A stretch of 20,619 nt of DNA from Flavobacteriales bacterium UBA7612 (lineage in GTDB: Bacteria > Bacteroidota > Bacteroidia > Flavobacteriales > Weeksellaceae), in the NCBI GenBank assembly GCA_002484335.1, contig DLJQ01000011.1, forward strand, positions 33,288-53,906, given 5' to 3'. Below are positions 1 through 7,531 of this stretch, one piece after another (position 1 is the first letter of the stretch; each line of letters begins with the position of its first letter). The notes beneath the pieces were generated by a model that saw nothing but the letters and a program-made list of their open reading frames with translations, was not told the DNA's origin and did not search any database. Position numbers and translations under genes: made by a program.

Positions 1-40
1 CTAAGCTTTATTTTTTATATACATAACGAGATATTTTTAG

Positions 41-2794
41 TTAAAATTTATAGCGTACATTGAAAATGAAATATCTTCCTAATACATTTTTTGTAGAAGT
101 ATAAATACTATTGTTATTAACACCGTTACTAACAATTACGTTGTTACCTAAAAGATTACCACCTATTACAGTTAAATAGGTTTTTCTAGCAACATTGTAT
201 CGAACAGATGCATTCCATTCTTTAGCATTATTTAATTTTTCGTTGTTACGATATTGCATACGATAAGAAAAATCAGATTGTAATAATAATTTACTTGTTA
301 CAGACCAAGCTGCATCTGCATAGGGTTTCCAAGTTTTAAAATTTTGTGTAACAAGAGATTTATATTCGTTAAGACTTAAATTTAATCCAGCTTTTAATTC
401 AAACTTTTTATTAAAAGTAAATTTATTTTCTAAGTTATACGTTTGACTAAAACTTTTATTATTTACGTTTTCTGTATTTTCATTTACAAGTACATCATTT
501 TCAAACCTTCTGTTTGTAGCAATTGTATAATAATTTGATGTTGATATATTTCCATTTAATCGAAGATTATACCATTTTACAAATCTTTTTTCTACCATCA
601 TATTTCCCGAATAAGACCTTTGCTTATTATCAGAATTAATTAATGAATTAAATTGATAAGGAGGTTTAATTCCTGTTACAGTTCCAGAATTATCTGTAAT
701 ATAATTCAGATTCATGATAGATTGAGTTTGTATACTATTTTCTTGTTCTGTATAACCTAAGCTAGCAAAAAAACTAAAGAAAGAAAATGCATTAAAATGT
801 TGAAAGTTTAATGATCCATTATGAGTTAAAGCTTGTCTTAAATCACGATTTCCATAAAAAATAGATTGATAACTCTGAATGCTATAAGAATCATTTAAAT
901 CTTTCGTGTAAGGAAAACTATAATTTTGTTTGTAACTAGCATAAATATTTGTTGCATTACTGAATTTATACTGAATGTTTACGTGAGGTAAAACTTTTGT
1001 TTGATTCTTCTTCGTTTCAGAACCATCATAAAATTTAGTTGTTTGATCAAAATAAGATAAACCAGCACCTAAATCTGCTTGTAAGCTTCCTATTTTTTTT
1101 GTCAATGTAGCATCAATAAAAGTTTCATTATAATTGAAATCTGTATCAGAAATTAATTTATCATTGGTTAATAATTTTCTATAATCATAAATTGAATTAT
1201 CAAAATTCTGAATACTGAAACTAGTTCCTGCTTTTAATTTTAAGTTTGAAGTATTTGTCAGCAAATAATTAAAAATCGTATAAAATTGAATCGTATTAAA
1301 CGTATATTTTTGATTTTGGTTGATATTATACTGATTATTAACTTCACTTAAATTCTCGAAAATTGAAAAAGAAGAAAATGGATTAGAATCAGAAAAAATA
1401 GAATAATCTGGCGTGTCTTTTTGATATTGATGACGCAAATAAAATCCGATGTTATGATCTCTACCAACTTTTTTTATGTAGGATAATGTTTGAGAAAATG
1501 AATAGTTTTTTTGATCCGAAGAAATTGTTCTAAAACTGTTTTGTTCTCCATTATAAAAACTATTTACAGATTGTTCGTTGTCACTATCTAGATAATTAAA
1601 ATTTAAACGGTATTTTATTTGACCTTTATCATTCGGATTGTAATCTAAACGTAAACGAGCCATTCCCATCATTGTATTATTCCTATTGTTTTCTTCATCT
1701 ACCGTTGTATAAGTAGGGTCAACATTGTAATAAAGATTTTCTACACGAGAGTTATAACGAATGTTATTTGTGTTTATTAATCCGAAACCAGAAACACGTA
1801 ATTTTTTATTAGGTTCTGCTCCAAAATGTACTGCTCCATTATAGCTGTTCATCATTGGAGCATCAGTTTTTGTAAAAATATTTAAATTATCATTTGTGCG
1901 AAGCGAATAGATACTTCCTTCAGCATTAAATTCAGAATATCCTCCAAAAAAACTTACATAATCATCTTGATCAAAAACTTGTTTTCCGAATGTATTAAAA
2001 TCATTGATGATTGTTGCATCTGTTTTTTCAGAAAAATAAAAAACTTTTGCTTGTGCATCTGTATGTTTATCTGCATCTCCACCAAGAGTTACATTACCAA
2101 ATGCAAGACGTTTCATATCATCTTTTAATTCAATATTTAACGAAAATTGTTCATCATCTTCTTGTAAAGATGAGGCAAAAGGATTTGATTTGAATTTTGT
2201 ATTCAGTTGTATTTTAGATACTGCATCTGAAGGTAAATTTTTGTTCAAAAGTTTTTCATTTCCTCCCAATACTTCTCGTCCACCAACAGTTACCTGAGAC
2301 ATTTGTTTTCCTTTGTAAAAAACTTTACCATTCTGAACTTCAATTCCAGGTAATTTTTTTAAAATATCTTCTAAAACTTCTTCATTACCTACCTTAAAAG
2401 AATCTGCATCATATTCAATCGTATCTCCTTTTACTTTGATTGCTTGCTGTGCCTTAACAATTGTTTCTTGTAAAGAAATTTGTTGACCTTTTAGCAATTT
2501 TATTTTTCGATTAACATTTTCCTTTAAGTCAATATTTTCTAAATAGTTCTCAAATCCTGCTTGTTCAACTTCGATATCATATTTTTTACCACAAGGTAAT
2601 TTAAACTCGAATTCACCAACATTATTTGTAAAAACAAAACCTTGACCTTCATTTTTATCATCAAAAATAGATACTGAAGCATCTGTTACTGGAATTCCGT
2701 TTTCGTCTACAATACTTCCTTTTAACTTACATTCTTGTGCAAAGGAAAATTGAGAAATACCAATCAAAAAAATAGGGTAGAAAAATTTCTTCAT
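41..2794 (-). CDS. Outer membrane beta-barrel protein, TonB-dependent-receptor-like, with carboxypeptidase-regulatory-like N-domain
   Basis: A 917-residue exported protein. Residues 1-19 form a signal peptide ending FSFA before QE. Residues about 23-101 look like a carboxypeptidase-regulatory-like beta-sandwich (KGSIVDENGIPVTDASVSI). Residues about 110-225 resemble a receptor plug, including the stretch KGDTIEYDADSF and a KLPGIEV segment. The remainder is rich in alternating aromatic/polar strands and ends in a terminal Phe (NVRYKF), as outer membrane barrels do. I see no clear TonB box, so energised uptake is not shown; it may be a receptor-like barrel of the OMP_b-brl_3 kind. It lies 28 nt downstream of a GLPGLI gene on the same strand, so the two are probably co-transcribed. 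Such pairing is known in Flavobacteriia; the substrate is unknown. Barrel and location are fairly sure, function is not. Confidence 0.85.
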   Translation of the reverse strand: MKKFFYPIFLIGISQFSFAQECKLKGSIVDENGIPVTDASVSIFDDKNEGQGFVFTNNVGEFEFKLPCGKKYDIEVEQAGFENYLENIDLKENVNRKIKLLKGQQISLQETIVKAQQAIKVKGDTIEYDADSFKVGNEEVLEDILKKLPGIEVQNGKVFYKGKQMSQVTVGGREVLGGNEKLLNKNLPSDAVSKIQLNTKFKSNPFASSLQEDDEQFSLNIELKDDMKRLAFGNVTLGGDADKHTDAQAKVFYFSEKTDATIINDFNTFGKQVFDQDDYVSFFGGYSEFNAEGSIYSLRTNDNLNIFTKTDAPMMNSYNGAVHFGAEPNKKLRVSGFGLINTNNIRYNSRVENLYYNVDPTYTTVDEENNRNNTMMGMARLRLDYNPNDKGQIKYRLNFNYLDSDNEQSVNSFYNGEQNSFRTISSDQKNYSFSQTLSYIKKVGRDHNIGFYLRHQYQKDTPDYSIFSDSNPFSSFSIFENLSEVNNQYNINQNQKYTFNTIQFYTIFNYLLTNTSNLKLKAGTSFSIQNFDNSIYDYRKLLTNDKLISDTDFNYNETFIDATLTKKIGSLQADLGAGLSYFDQTTKFYDGSETKKNQTKVLPHVNIQYKFSNATNIYASYKQNYSFPYTKDLNDSYSIQSYQSIFYGNRDLRQALTHNGSLNFQHFNAFSFFSFFASLGYTEQENSIQTQSIMNLNYITDNSGTVTGIKPPYQFNSLINSDNKQRSYSGNMMVEKRFVKWYNLRLNGNISTSNYYTIATNRRFENDVLVNENTENVNNKSFSQTYNLENKFTFNKKFELKAGLNLSLNEYKSLVTQNFKTWKPYADAAWSVTSKLLLQSDFSYRMQYRNNEKLNNAKEWNASVRYNVARKTYLTVIGGNLLGNNVIVSNGVNNNSIYTSTKNVLGRYFIFNVRYKF

Positions 2795-2822
2795 ATAGTG
2801 TTAATTATAAAAATAAAACTGA

Positions 2823-3599
2823 TTATTTAGTATCAACACTACTATTTGACATTTCTTGAAACTTTTTTTGCATTTCTTTCATTATTTTCATGAATTCTTC
2901 TGTTGTAACAACTTGTCCTTTTGTTGGCAAAGTAACTTTTAACTCTTTATCTGAAATATTTAATTCTTTTAATGTAATAATCATATGTGCATTATTCATT
3001 TCAAACTCTGCTTTTACAATAAATCCTGGCAATCCAGCAAGTCCATTAGGTCCATCTTTTAAAGGAATAGCCGGAGCAAACCAAGCGGTCACAGGAATAG
3101 AATCCATCATAACACCCTCTGCCTTTGTTGCTTGATAACCTGCTATTTCTGTTTTTTCACGAGATATTTTCCATTTATAATCTGGAATAGCATCTTTTAT
3201 TAAAAAATTTTTCCCCATCATATCAACTTCTTTATATGATGTAGGTGGGGTAACTGTAAAATCTTTGTAAGTAGGTTTGCTATCAAATGAAGCCATTTGT
3301 TGAGCAATCATACCGCCTTGAGATTGTGCATTTCCTACTTTTTGTTCTAAAGTATAAGTAGACATTTTTCCATTACTCTTAAAAAAATAATTTATAAAAA
3401 TTCCTGCATCAATTTCAGCTTTCAGCATTGGACCTACTTGTGCTCTTACTTGTGCTGGAATTGTTGTCATTAATTTTTCATAATCAAATTTTACTTCAGT
3501 AATATAAGTAGCATCTATGTTTTGTGTTTTACCATCTTGTGCAAAAGAAATAGTTGTTGTGATAATTCCTAAAGCAAAAGTTAGAATTGTTTTTTTCAT
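2823..3599 (-). CDS. GLPGLI family exported protein (first copy)
   Basis: A 258-residue protein with signal peptide 1-20 (cleavage after SFA before QDGK). It carries the family signature around residues 183-200: DGPNGLAGLPGFIVKAEFE, here with GLPGF rather than GLPGL. Upstream of it are YKWKISREK (141-149) and TAWFAPAIP (171-179), both of which recur in the second GLPGLI protein at 7532-8305. The C-terminus is charged and rich in Met and Lys. GLPGLI proteins are periplasmic or surface proteins of Bacteroidota with no established activity. The position 28 nt upstream of a receptor-like barrel suggests a joint envelope role; that is inference. No TAnnTTTG box is visible upstream; a 9-bp inverted repeat abuts the start codon. 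Confidence 0.85.
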   Translation of the reverse strand: MKKTILTFALGIITTTISFAQDGKTQNIDATYITEVKFDYEKLMTTIPAQVRAQVGPMLKAEIDAGIFINYFFKSNGKMSTYTLEQKVGNAQSQGGMIAQQMASFDSKPTYKDFTVTPPTSYKEVDMMGKNFLIKDAIPDYKWKISREKTEIAGYQATKAEGVMMDSIPVTAWFAPAIPLKDGPNGLAGLPGFIVKAEFEMNNAHMIITLKELNISDKELKVTLPTKGQVVTTEEFMKIMKEMQKKFQEMSNSSVDTK

Positions 3600-3639
3600 A
3601 TATCAATGTTTTATATAATTAGTATAGTATATTGATATA
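3599..3639. repeat. 9-bp inverted repeat at the start of the first GLPGLI gene
   Basis: TATATCAAT at 3599-3607 and ATTGATATA at 3631-3639 are perfect complements separated by 23 AT-rich bases. The near arm touches the start codon of the GLPGLI gene. It could be an operator for the GLPGLI/barrel operon or a chance AT-rich palindrome; nothing in the window identifies a binding protein. Confidence 0.3.
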
Positions 3640-3680
3640 ATGTTACATAGAAAAATAAAAAATAATTTTTAGTATATACT

Positions 3681-3723
3681 TTATTTAAAAACAAAAAGCC
3701 TAAGTAATAAAATACTAAGACTT
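3681..3723 (-). terminator. Probable intrinsic terminator of the exported repeat protein gene
   Basis: Arms 3696-3706 and 3713-3723 (AAGCCTAAGTA / TACTAAGACTT) form an 11-bp stem when read on the minus strand, with one G-U pair and one T-T mismatch. On that strand the stem is followed by TTTTGTTTTT. It lies about 64 nt past the stop of the minus-strand gene that ends at 3787. On the plus strand there is no T-run, so it serves the minus strand. Confidence 0.6.
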
Positions 3724-3786
3724 CTTGCATAAATAATTAACTAAAAAACTTCCTCTTTTTTTATTATTTATAATATATAACAACTA

Positions 3787-5604
3787 CTAATGTTTATTAA
3801 TACCTGATGTGGCTGCTTTTTGAAGTGCCCATGCAACCAAATTTAAATCCATAGCAGAATTGAAAACAAATACATTTCCTGCTGTTCCCGAATTCCAATA
3901 ACCAAAAGATTTAGCTATAGGAAAACCTGTTGTCTGATTATAAACTGCTGCCCATCCTGTTGTTGATGTATTTGTATCCCATGCAGCTGCTACAGAATCA
4001 CCTACATAAGCAAAATTATAATGGTCATCATACCAAAGTATAGAATGTTCTGGATTTATACTATTATTAGAATATTGATTGTTTGCAGAAGCTATTTGCG
4101 TCGCAGTCGAAGGTAAATTTCTAACAAATACACTTCCACTATTATCTTCTCCCCAATATTTTGAAGACAAATTACCAAAAGGTCCATTAATTATTGGATC
4201 ATTAGGATTATTATTTATTTGATAATCATTTTGACTACTATTTCCTCCTCTATCATAAGCAACTGGAGGATTAGTTGTTCCATAAATTCCTTGCAATAAA
4301 ATATTCGTCTGTGCTGCTGTATTATCTGACGATCCATAAATTACAACACCTCCCTTTGCAATGTAATTATTAAGAGCTGTAGTAATATTAGAATTTGGGT
4401 TAGCTCCATATGAATAATATAAAATAATATCTGGCTTCTCTCCACTACCATTTAAACTACTTGCTGCTGCATTGACATCTGTTTGAGACCATAATTGATT
4501 TAATTTTATAATTTTAACTTTTCCATTTACGCCAAAAGAACTAGAATTAAATGCAGATTTTCGATATACATTGTTCCATGAATAATCACTAGTTCCAATA
4601 ATAGCATAAGTCATCGCAGGTAAAGTTAATGGTATATTAACACTACATGTTGCATTGCCATCAACAGTATTTGAAACAATATTAACATCAAAACTAGAAT
4701 TTACAGTAGGTGTTCCAGTTCCTATTAATGTAATAGTCTGTGTCCCTGTAGTTGTAAAAGTTCCTGAAGCAGAAAAACCAACTCCATTAATAAGATTTGT
4801 ATTAATATCATAAGAACCTAATGAGCTAACATTAACATTCATAGATATTGTATTATTAGAACTTAAAGCTGTACCTTTAACATATGTTCCATTAACGATA
4901 GCTGAAGAACAATTTAAAGAATAGTTGGATATATCTGCTTTTACTTGAACAGAAATACTACATTTTGATTGAGAACTTTCTTGAGAAGAAGTTATATCAA
5001 AATTGTCTTGTTGAACTCCAATTGGTGTACCTTGTGCAGATAATTTAACAATTTGTTTACCAGTAGTAACAAATGTTCCCTGACCTACAAATGAATAACC
5101 ATTATTAGAAGAAGAATTAGCCATTATTTGGTAATTACCAGGTTTTGTTACATTAACAGAAATTTGAATATAGTTAGTTCCATCGACCTCTTTTCCTCTA
5201 ACATAATTTCCTTTTAATTCTGATAAATTACAATCAAAAGTAATTTTTGCATTACCTAAATTTCCACAAAGACTTTTCCATTCTTCTTCATCAAAATTCC
5301 AATAATTATAACAATTCTCTGAAGTATTAAAAATCATTAAACTATTATCAAATTTATTTAAACGAATAGAACTATTTGTAGGATAATCAGAATAAGTTAA
5401 TTTATCTCGTTCTGAAGTTGTATAACGTTGAATTATTATTCCTGAGTAATTATCTGGATCATTTGAACTATTTGGATCATTACGTTCAGAAACATGTAAA
5501 TTACTATTAGGATTTGGTGTATTTGTATTAATACCTACTTGACTAAATAGAAAACTAGAAATTAATAGGAATGGTAAAAAGAGATTTAATTTCATAAATT
5601 GCAT
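3787..5604 (-). CDS. Large exported protein with two tandem Ig-like repeats and an unrecognised C-terminal domain
   Basis: A 605-residue protein I cannot name. Residues 1-21 are a signal peptide; Met4 (start at 5595) gives an equally good one and may be the true start. After cleavage comes SQVGINTNTPNPNSNLHV, an opening common in flavobacterial surface and tail-fibre-like proteins. Residues 94-116 hold a two-Cys module (C98, C113). Residues about 123-222 and 230-328 are two divergent copies of a ~95-residue beta repeat, each with NGTYVKG/GNYVRG, a GTF-TTG motif, a GTP motif and a Cys near each end. Residues about 330-590 form a separate domain with alpha/beta segments (MTYAIIGTSDYSW, KPDIILYYSYG, GGVVIYGS, HSILWYDDHYNFAYVGDS), a little like a class-I amidotransferase/ThuA-type fold. 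No type IX secretion C-terminal domain is evident. It is divergent from an AraC-type regulator gene. Confidence 0.8.
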   Translation of the reverse strand: MQFMKLNLFLPFLLISSFLFSQVGINTNTPNPNSNLHVSERNDPNSSNDPDNYSGIIIQRYTTSERDKLTYSDYPTNSSIRLNKFDNSLMIFNTSENCYNYWNFDEEEWKSLCGNLGNAKITFDCNLSELKGNYVRGKEVDGTNYIQISVNVTKPGNYQIMANSSSNNGYSFVGQGTFVTTGKQIVKLSAQGTPIGVQQDNFDITSSQESSQSKCSISVQVKADISNYSLNCSSAIVNGTYVKGTALSSNNTISMNVNVSSLGSYDINTNLINGVGFSASGTFTTTGTQTITLIGTGTPTVNSSFDVNIVSNTVDGNATCSVNIPLTLPAMTYAIIGTSDYSWNNVYRKSAFNSSSFGVNGKVKIIKLNQLWSQTDVNAAASSLNGSGEKPDIILYYSYGANPNSNITTALNNYIAKGGVVIYGSSDNTAAQTNILLQGIYGTTNPPVAYDRGGNSSQNDYQINNNPNDPIINGPFGNLSSKYWGEDNSGSVFVRNLPSTATQIASANNQYSNNSINPEHSILWYDDHYNFAYVGDSVAAAWDTNTSTTGWAAVYNQTTGFPIAKSFGYWNSGTAGNVFVFNSAMDLNLVAWALQKAATSGINKH

Positions 5605-5626
5605 TAATTTTGCGTTAATAATTTTA

Positions 5627-5634
5627 CAAAATTA
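5627..5634 (-). promoter_or_regulatory. Candidate -7 promoter box for the exported repeat protein
   Basis: The minus strand reads TAATTTTG here, an exact match to the Bacteroidota -7 consensus TAnnTTTG. It lies 22 nt upstream of the ATG at 5604 (31 nt upstream of Met4), which would give a short leader. I see no TTG at the usual -33 spacing, and in DNA this AT-rich chance matches occur. Confidence 0.4.
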
Positions 5635-5720
5635 CACCTAAACATAATTGATCTACTTACTATTTACGAGGCTTTGCAATGAAATATATAAAAGTATTAA
5701 AACTTTTTTTTTCTCAAATT

Positions 5721-5746
5721 TTAAATATTAAAATATTAATATTTAA
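5721..5746. repeat. 10-bp inverted repeat upstream of the AraC-type regulator gene
   Basis: TTAAATATTA (5721-5730) and TAATATTTAA (5737-5746) are perfect complements around a 6-nt spacer, ending 12 nt before the regulator's first ATG and inside the divergent intergenic region. It might be an operator for autoregulation or control of the divergent gene. All bases are A or T, so chance is a real alternative. Confidence 0.3.
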
Positions 5747-5758
5747 CTACTTAATTCA

Positions 5759-6751
5759 ATGAAAAATGAAATATTATTAAGAAAAAAAATTATAATGGAA
5801 AAAACTAAATCTCATATATTGAATTTAGAGAAAAGAATATTAAAAGTTTATGATATTACTGTTAGTACAATTTTAATTCTTTTTTCTTCTATCTTTTTTA
5901 TAATTTTTAATGACATTATAATGGGGTATTATTGTTTAATAGGATCTCTATTTCCTATTACTTCTCTTATCCTTGTTTATTTATTATCTATTAAAACTAT
6001 AAATAAAATTATACATTTTCATTTAATCATAGGTCCTATTTATTTATCATTTCCGGTAGTATATTTTTGGAGTTATTCAATAATGAATTTATGCTGGTAT
6101 ATCCCAATTCCTTTTATTGTATATATTTTCTTCAAAAAAAATACATTTATAAAATATATGATTTATTTAATAATTGTAATTGGAATAACGTTTTTTATAG
6201 CAAATGATTTTAATTATTACTCTATATCATCCTATAAAATGCTTAGATATACAGATCTTCTTGTCATAGGTTCTAATATTTTGACAATGTGTATTTTTCT
6301 TCATTATAAAGATAGATTAAGAAAAATACAGATTGTATATGACAAAAAAAGACTTTCTATTAAAAATAGAATTATAACAAATGAAAATAATATTTCTAGT
6401 ACTATTTCTTTATTTACAAAAATTGATGCTCTTATGATTGAGAAAGAGTTTTTCACTAACCCAAAATTTAGCATTTCTCAATTAAGTATTGAAGTAGGAG
6501 CTAATAATAATTATATCTCACAATCAATAAGATACCATGGATATTTAAATTTCAATCATTATGTTAACCATTATAGAATTAATAATGTAAAAAAATTAAT
6601 AAAAGAAAATGATATGAGTAAAATTAAATTATTCTATATATACAGTAAAGCGGGATTTAATAATCAATCTACTTTTAATAAAGTTTTTAAAGATTTTGAA
6701 GGTATTACACCATCTGAATATATCGATTTTATTCAAAAAAATAAATTATAA
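5759..6751 (+). CDS. Membrane-anchored AraC-family transcriptional regulator
   Basis: A 330-residue protein, the only plus-strand gene in the window. Residues about 30-190 are very hydrophobic and contain about six predicted membrane helices (for example 36-55, 57-76, 87-106, 110-127, 132-150, 165-183). A basic linker with coiled-coil character follows (KDRLRKIQIVYDKKRLSIK). Residues about 215-325 are an AraC-type double helix-turn-helix: FSISQLSIEVGANNNYISQS is the first recognition unit and AGFNNQSTFNKVFKDFEGI, then TPSEY, the typical second one. It probably senses a membrane or extracytoplasmic cue and binds DNA from the inner membrane; the signal is unknown. Met13 (5795) is an alternative start. 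It is divergent from the exported repeat protein, a plausible target. Its base composition is even more AT-rich than that of its housekeeping neighbours. Confidence 0.85.
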   Translation: MKNEILLRKKIIMEKTKSHILNLEKRILKVYDITVSTILILFSSIFFIIFNDIIMGYYCLIGSLFPITSLILVYLLSIKTINKIIHFHLIIGPIYLSFPVVYFWSYSIMNLCWYIPIPFIVYIFFKKNTFIKYMIYLIIVIGITFFIANDFNYYSISSYKMLRYTDLLVIGSNILTMCIFLHYKDRLRKIQIVYDKKRLSIKNRIITNENNISSTISLFTKIDALMIEKEFFTNPKFSISQLSIEVGANNNYISQSIRYHGYLNFNHYVNHYRINNVKKLIKENDMSKIKLFYIYSKAGFNNQSTFNKVFKDFEGITPSEYIDFIQKNKL

Positions 6752-6770
6752 CATATTTATTGTGTAGAAG

Positions 6771-6808
6771 AAAAGCCTCAATATTAAATAAATACTAAGG
6801 CTTTTTTT
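6771..6808. terminator. Bidirectional intrinsic terminator between the regulator gene and pncA
   Basis: Arms 6771-6785 and 6791-6805 surround a 5-nt loop. On the minus strand all 15 positions pair, with two as G-U wobbles; on the plus strand the same two positions are A-C mismatches. T-runs follow on both strands (6802-6808 on plus; TTTTCTTCT on minus). It separates two convergent genes and ends both transcripts. The arm sequence AAAAGCCTCAA is shared with the glyA terminator. Confidence 0.8.
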
Positions 6809-6825
6809 GATGATAAATTATATTT

Positions 6826-7437
6826 TTATAATAAATAAGTAGAAACGTTTCCTCCTTTCTCTACAAAATTTTCTTTTAGTTTTTCGAATTTTTCTTCGTC
6901 AATTGCTTTTGTAGAACCTTCTAAAATATAAGTTGCATAACCTAATCTTAATGCATCTTCAGCTGTATGATAAACACAAACATCTGCAGCTAGACCACAG
7001 ATATAAACACTTGTTACATTATGATCTTTTAAATAACCATGAAGCCCTGTCGGATTCTTCTTATTCACATCATAAAACCCACTGTAAGAATCAATTTTAG
7101 GATTCATTCCTTTGCGAATAATAGCACTAATTCTATTTTGATTTAAATTTTTATGTAATTCTGCTCCTCTTGTTCCTTGAATACAATGGTCTGGCCATAA
7201 AACTTGTACAGTTTTATCATGGTCATCTAATACAATTACATCAAAAGGCTTTTTACCTTCATGTTGACTTGCAAAACTTTCATGTTTTGCTGGATGCCAA
7301 TCTTGTGTAGCTACAACGATATCAAATTTTTCCTGTAATTGATTAATACGATCTATTAATGTATCTCCATCTTTTACAGCTAAAGAACCTCCTGGTAAAA
7401 AATCATTTTGTAGGTCAACGATGATTAAAGCTTTCAT
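6826..7437 (-). CDS. pncA: Nicotinamidase (bifunctional nicotinamidase/pyrazinamidase)
   Basis: Hydrolyses nicotinamide to nicotinate and ammonia in the cytoplasm, feeding NAD salvage. The 203-residue length is normal for the isochorismatase-like hydrolase family. The catalytic triad is visible: D8 in IIVDLQNDF, K109 in IIRKGMNPK and C154 in GLAADVCVYHTA. Metal ligands appear as D46, H48 and H52 in TQDWHPAKHESF and H84 in WPDHCIQGT. The non-proline cis-peptide region before the nucleophile (LAADVC) is intact. It stands alone between a convergent regulator gene, from which it is separated by a shared terminator, and an upstream GLPGLI gene 94 nt away that is probably a separate transcript. The start is the first ATG in frame and begins directly with the conserved strand KALIIVDLQ. 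Family assignment is very secure. Confidence 0.97.
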   Translation of the reverse strand: MKALIIVDLQNDFLPGGSLAVKDGDTLIDRINQLQEKFDIVVATQDWHPAKHESFASQHEGKKPFDVIVLDDHDKTVQVLWPDHCIQGTRGAELHKNLNQNRISAIIRKGMNPKIDSYSGFYDVNKKNPTGLHGYLKDHNVTSVYICGLAADVCVYHTAEDALRLGYATYILEGSTKAIDEEKFEKLKENFVEKGGNVSTYLL

Positions 7438-7504
7438 AAATTTATTATTTTATTTCTTTAATTAAATATAAGCTTTAATAGAATTAGTTTTAAAATTTTT
7501 ATCT

Positions 7505-7512
7505 CAAATTTA
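7505..7512 (-). promoter_or_regulatory. Candidate -7 promoter box for pncA
   Basis: The minus strand reads TAAATTTG, matching TAnnTTTG, 67 nt upstream of the pncA ATG. No TTG is visible at the usual -33 spacing. A chance match is possible in this AT-rich gap. Confidence 0.35.
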
Positions 7513-7531
7513 ACTAAAATGTAAAAATTTC

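Noticed and set aside
1..40. A terminator or further gene downstream of the barrel gene at the left edge
   Set aside because: Only 40 nt are visible; I see no hairpin with a T-run and no coding frame, so nothing can be supported.
3787..4050. A type IX secretion C-terminal sorting domain on the exported protein
   Set aside because: The C-terminus ends in a helix-like VAWALQKAATSGINKH and lacks the beta-strand and terminal Lys-Val pattern of known sorting domains.
4620..5240. A CRISPR-like or DNA-level tandem repeat in the exported protein gene
   Set aside because: The repetition is only at protein level (two divergent ~95-residue beta repeats); DNA identity between them is low and there are no spacers.
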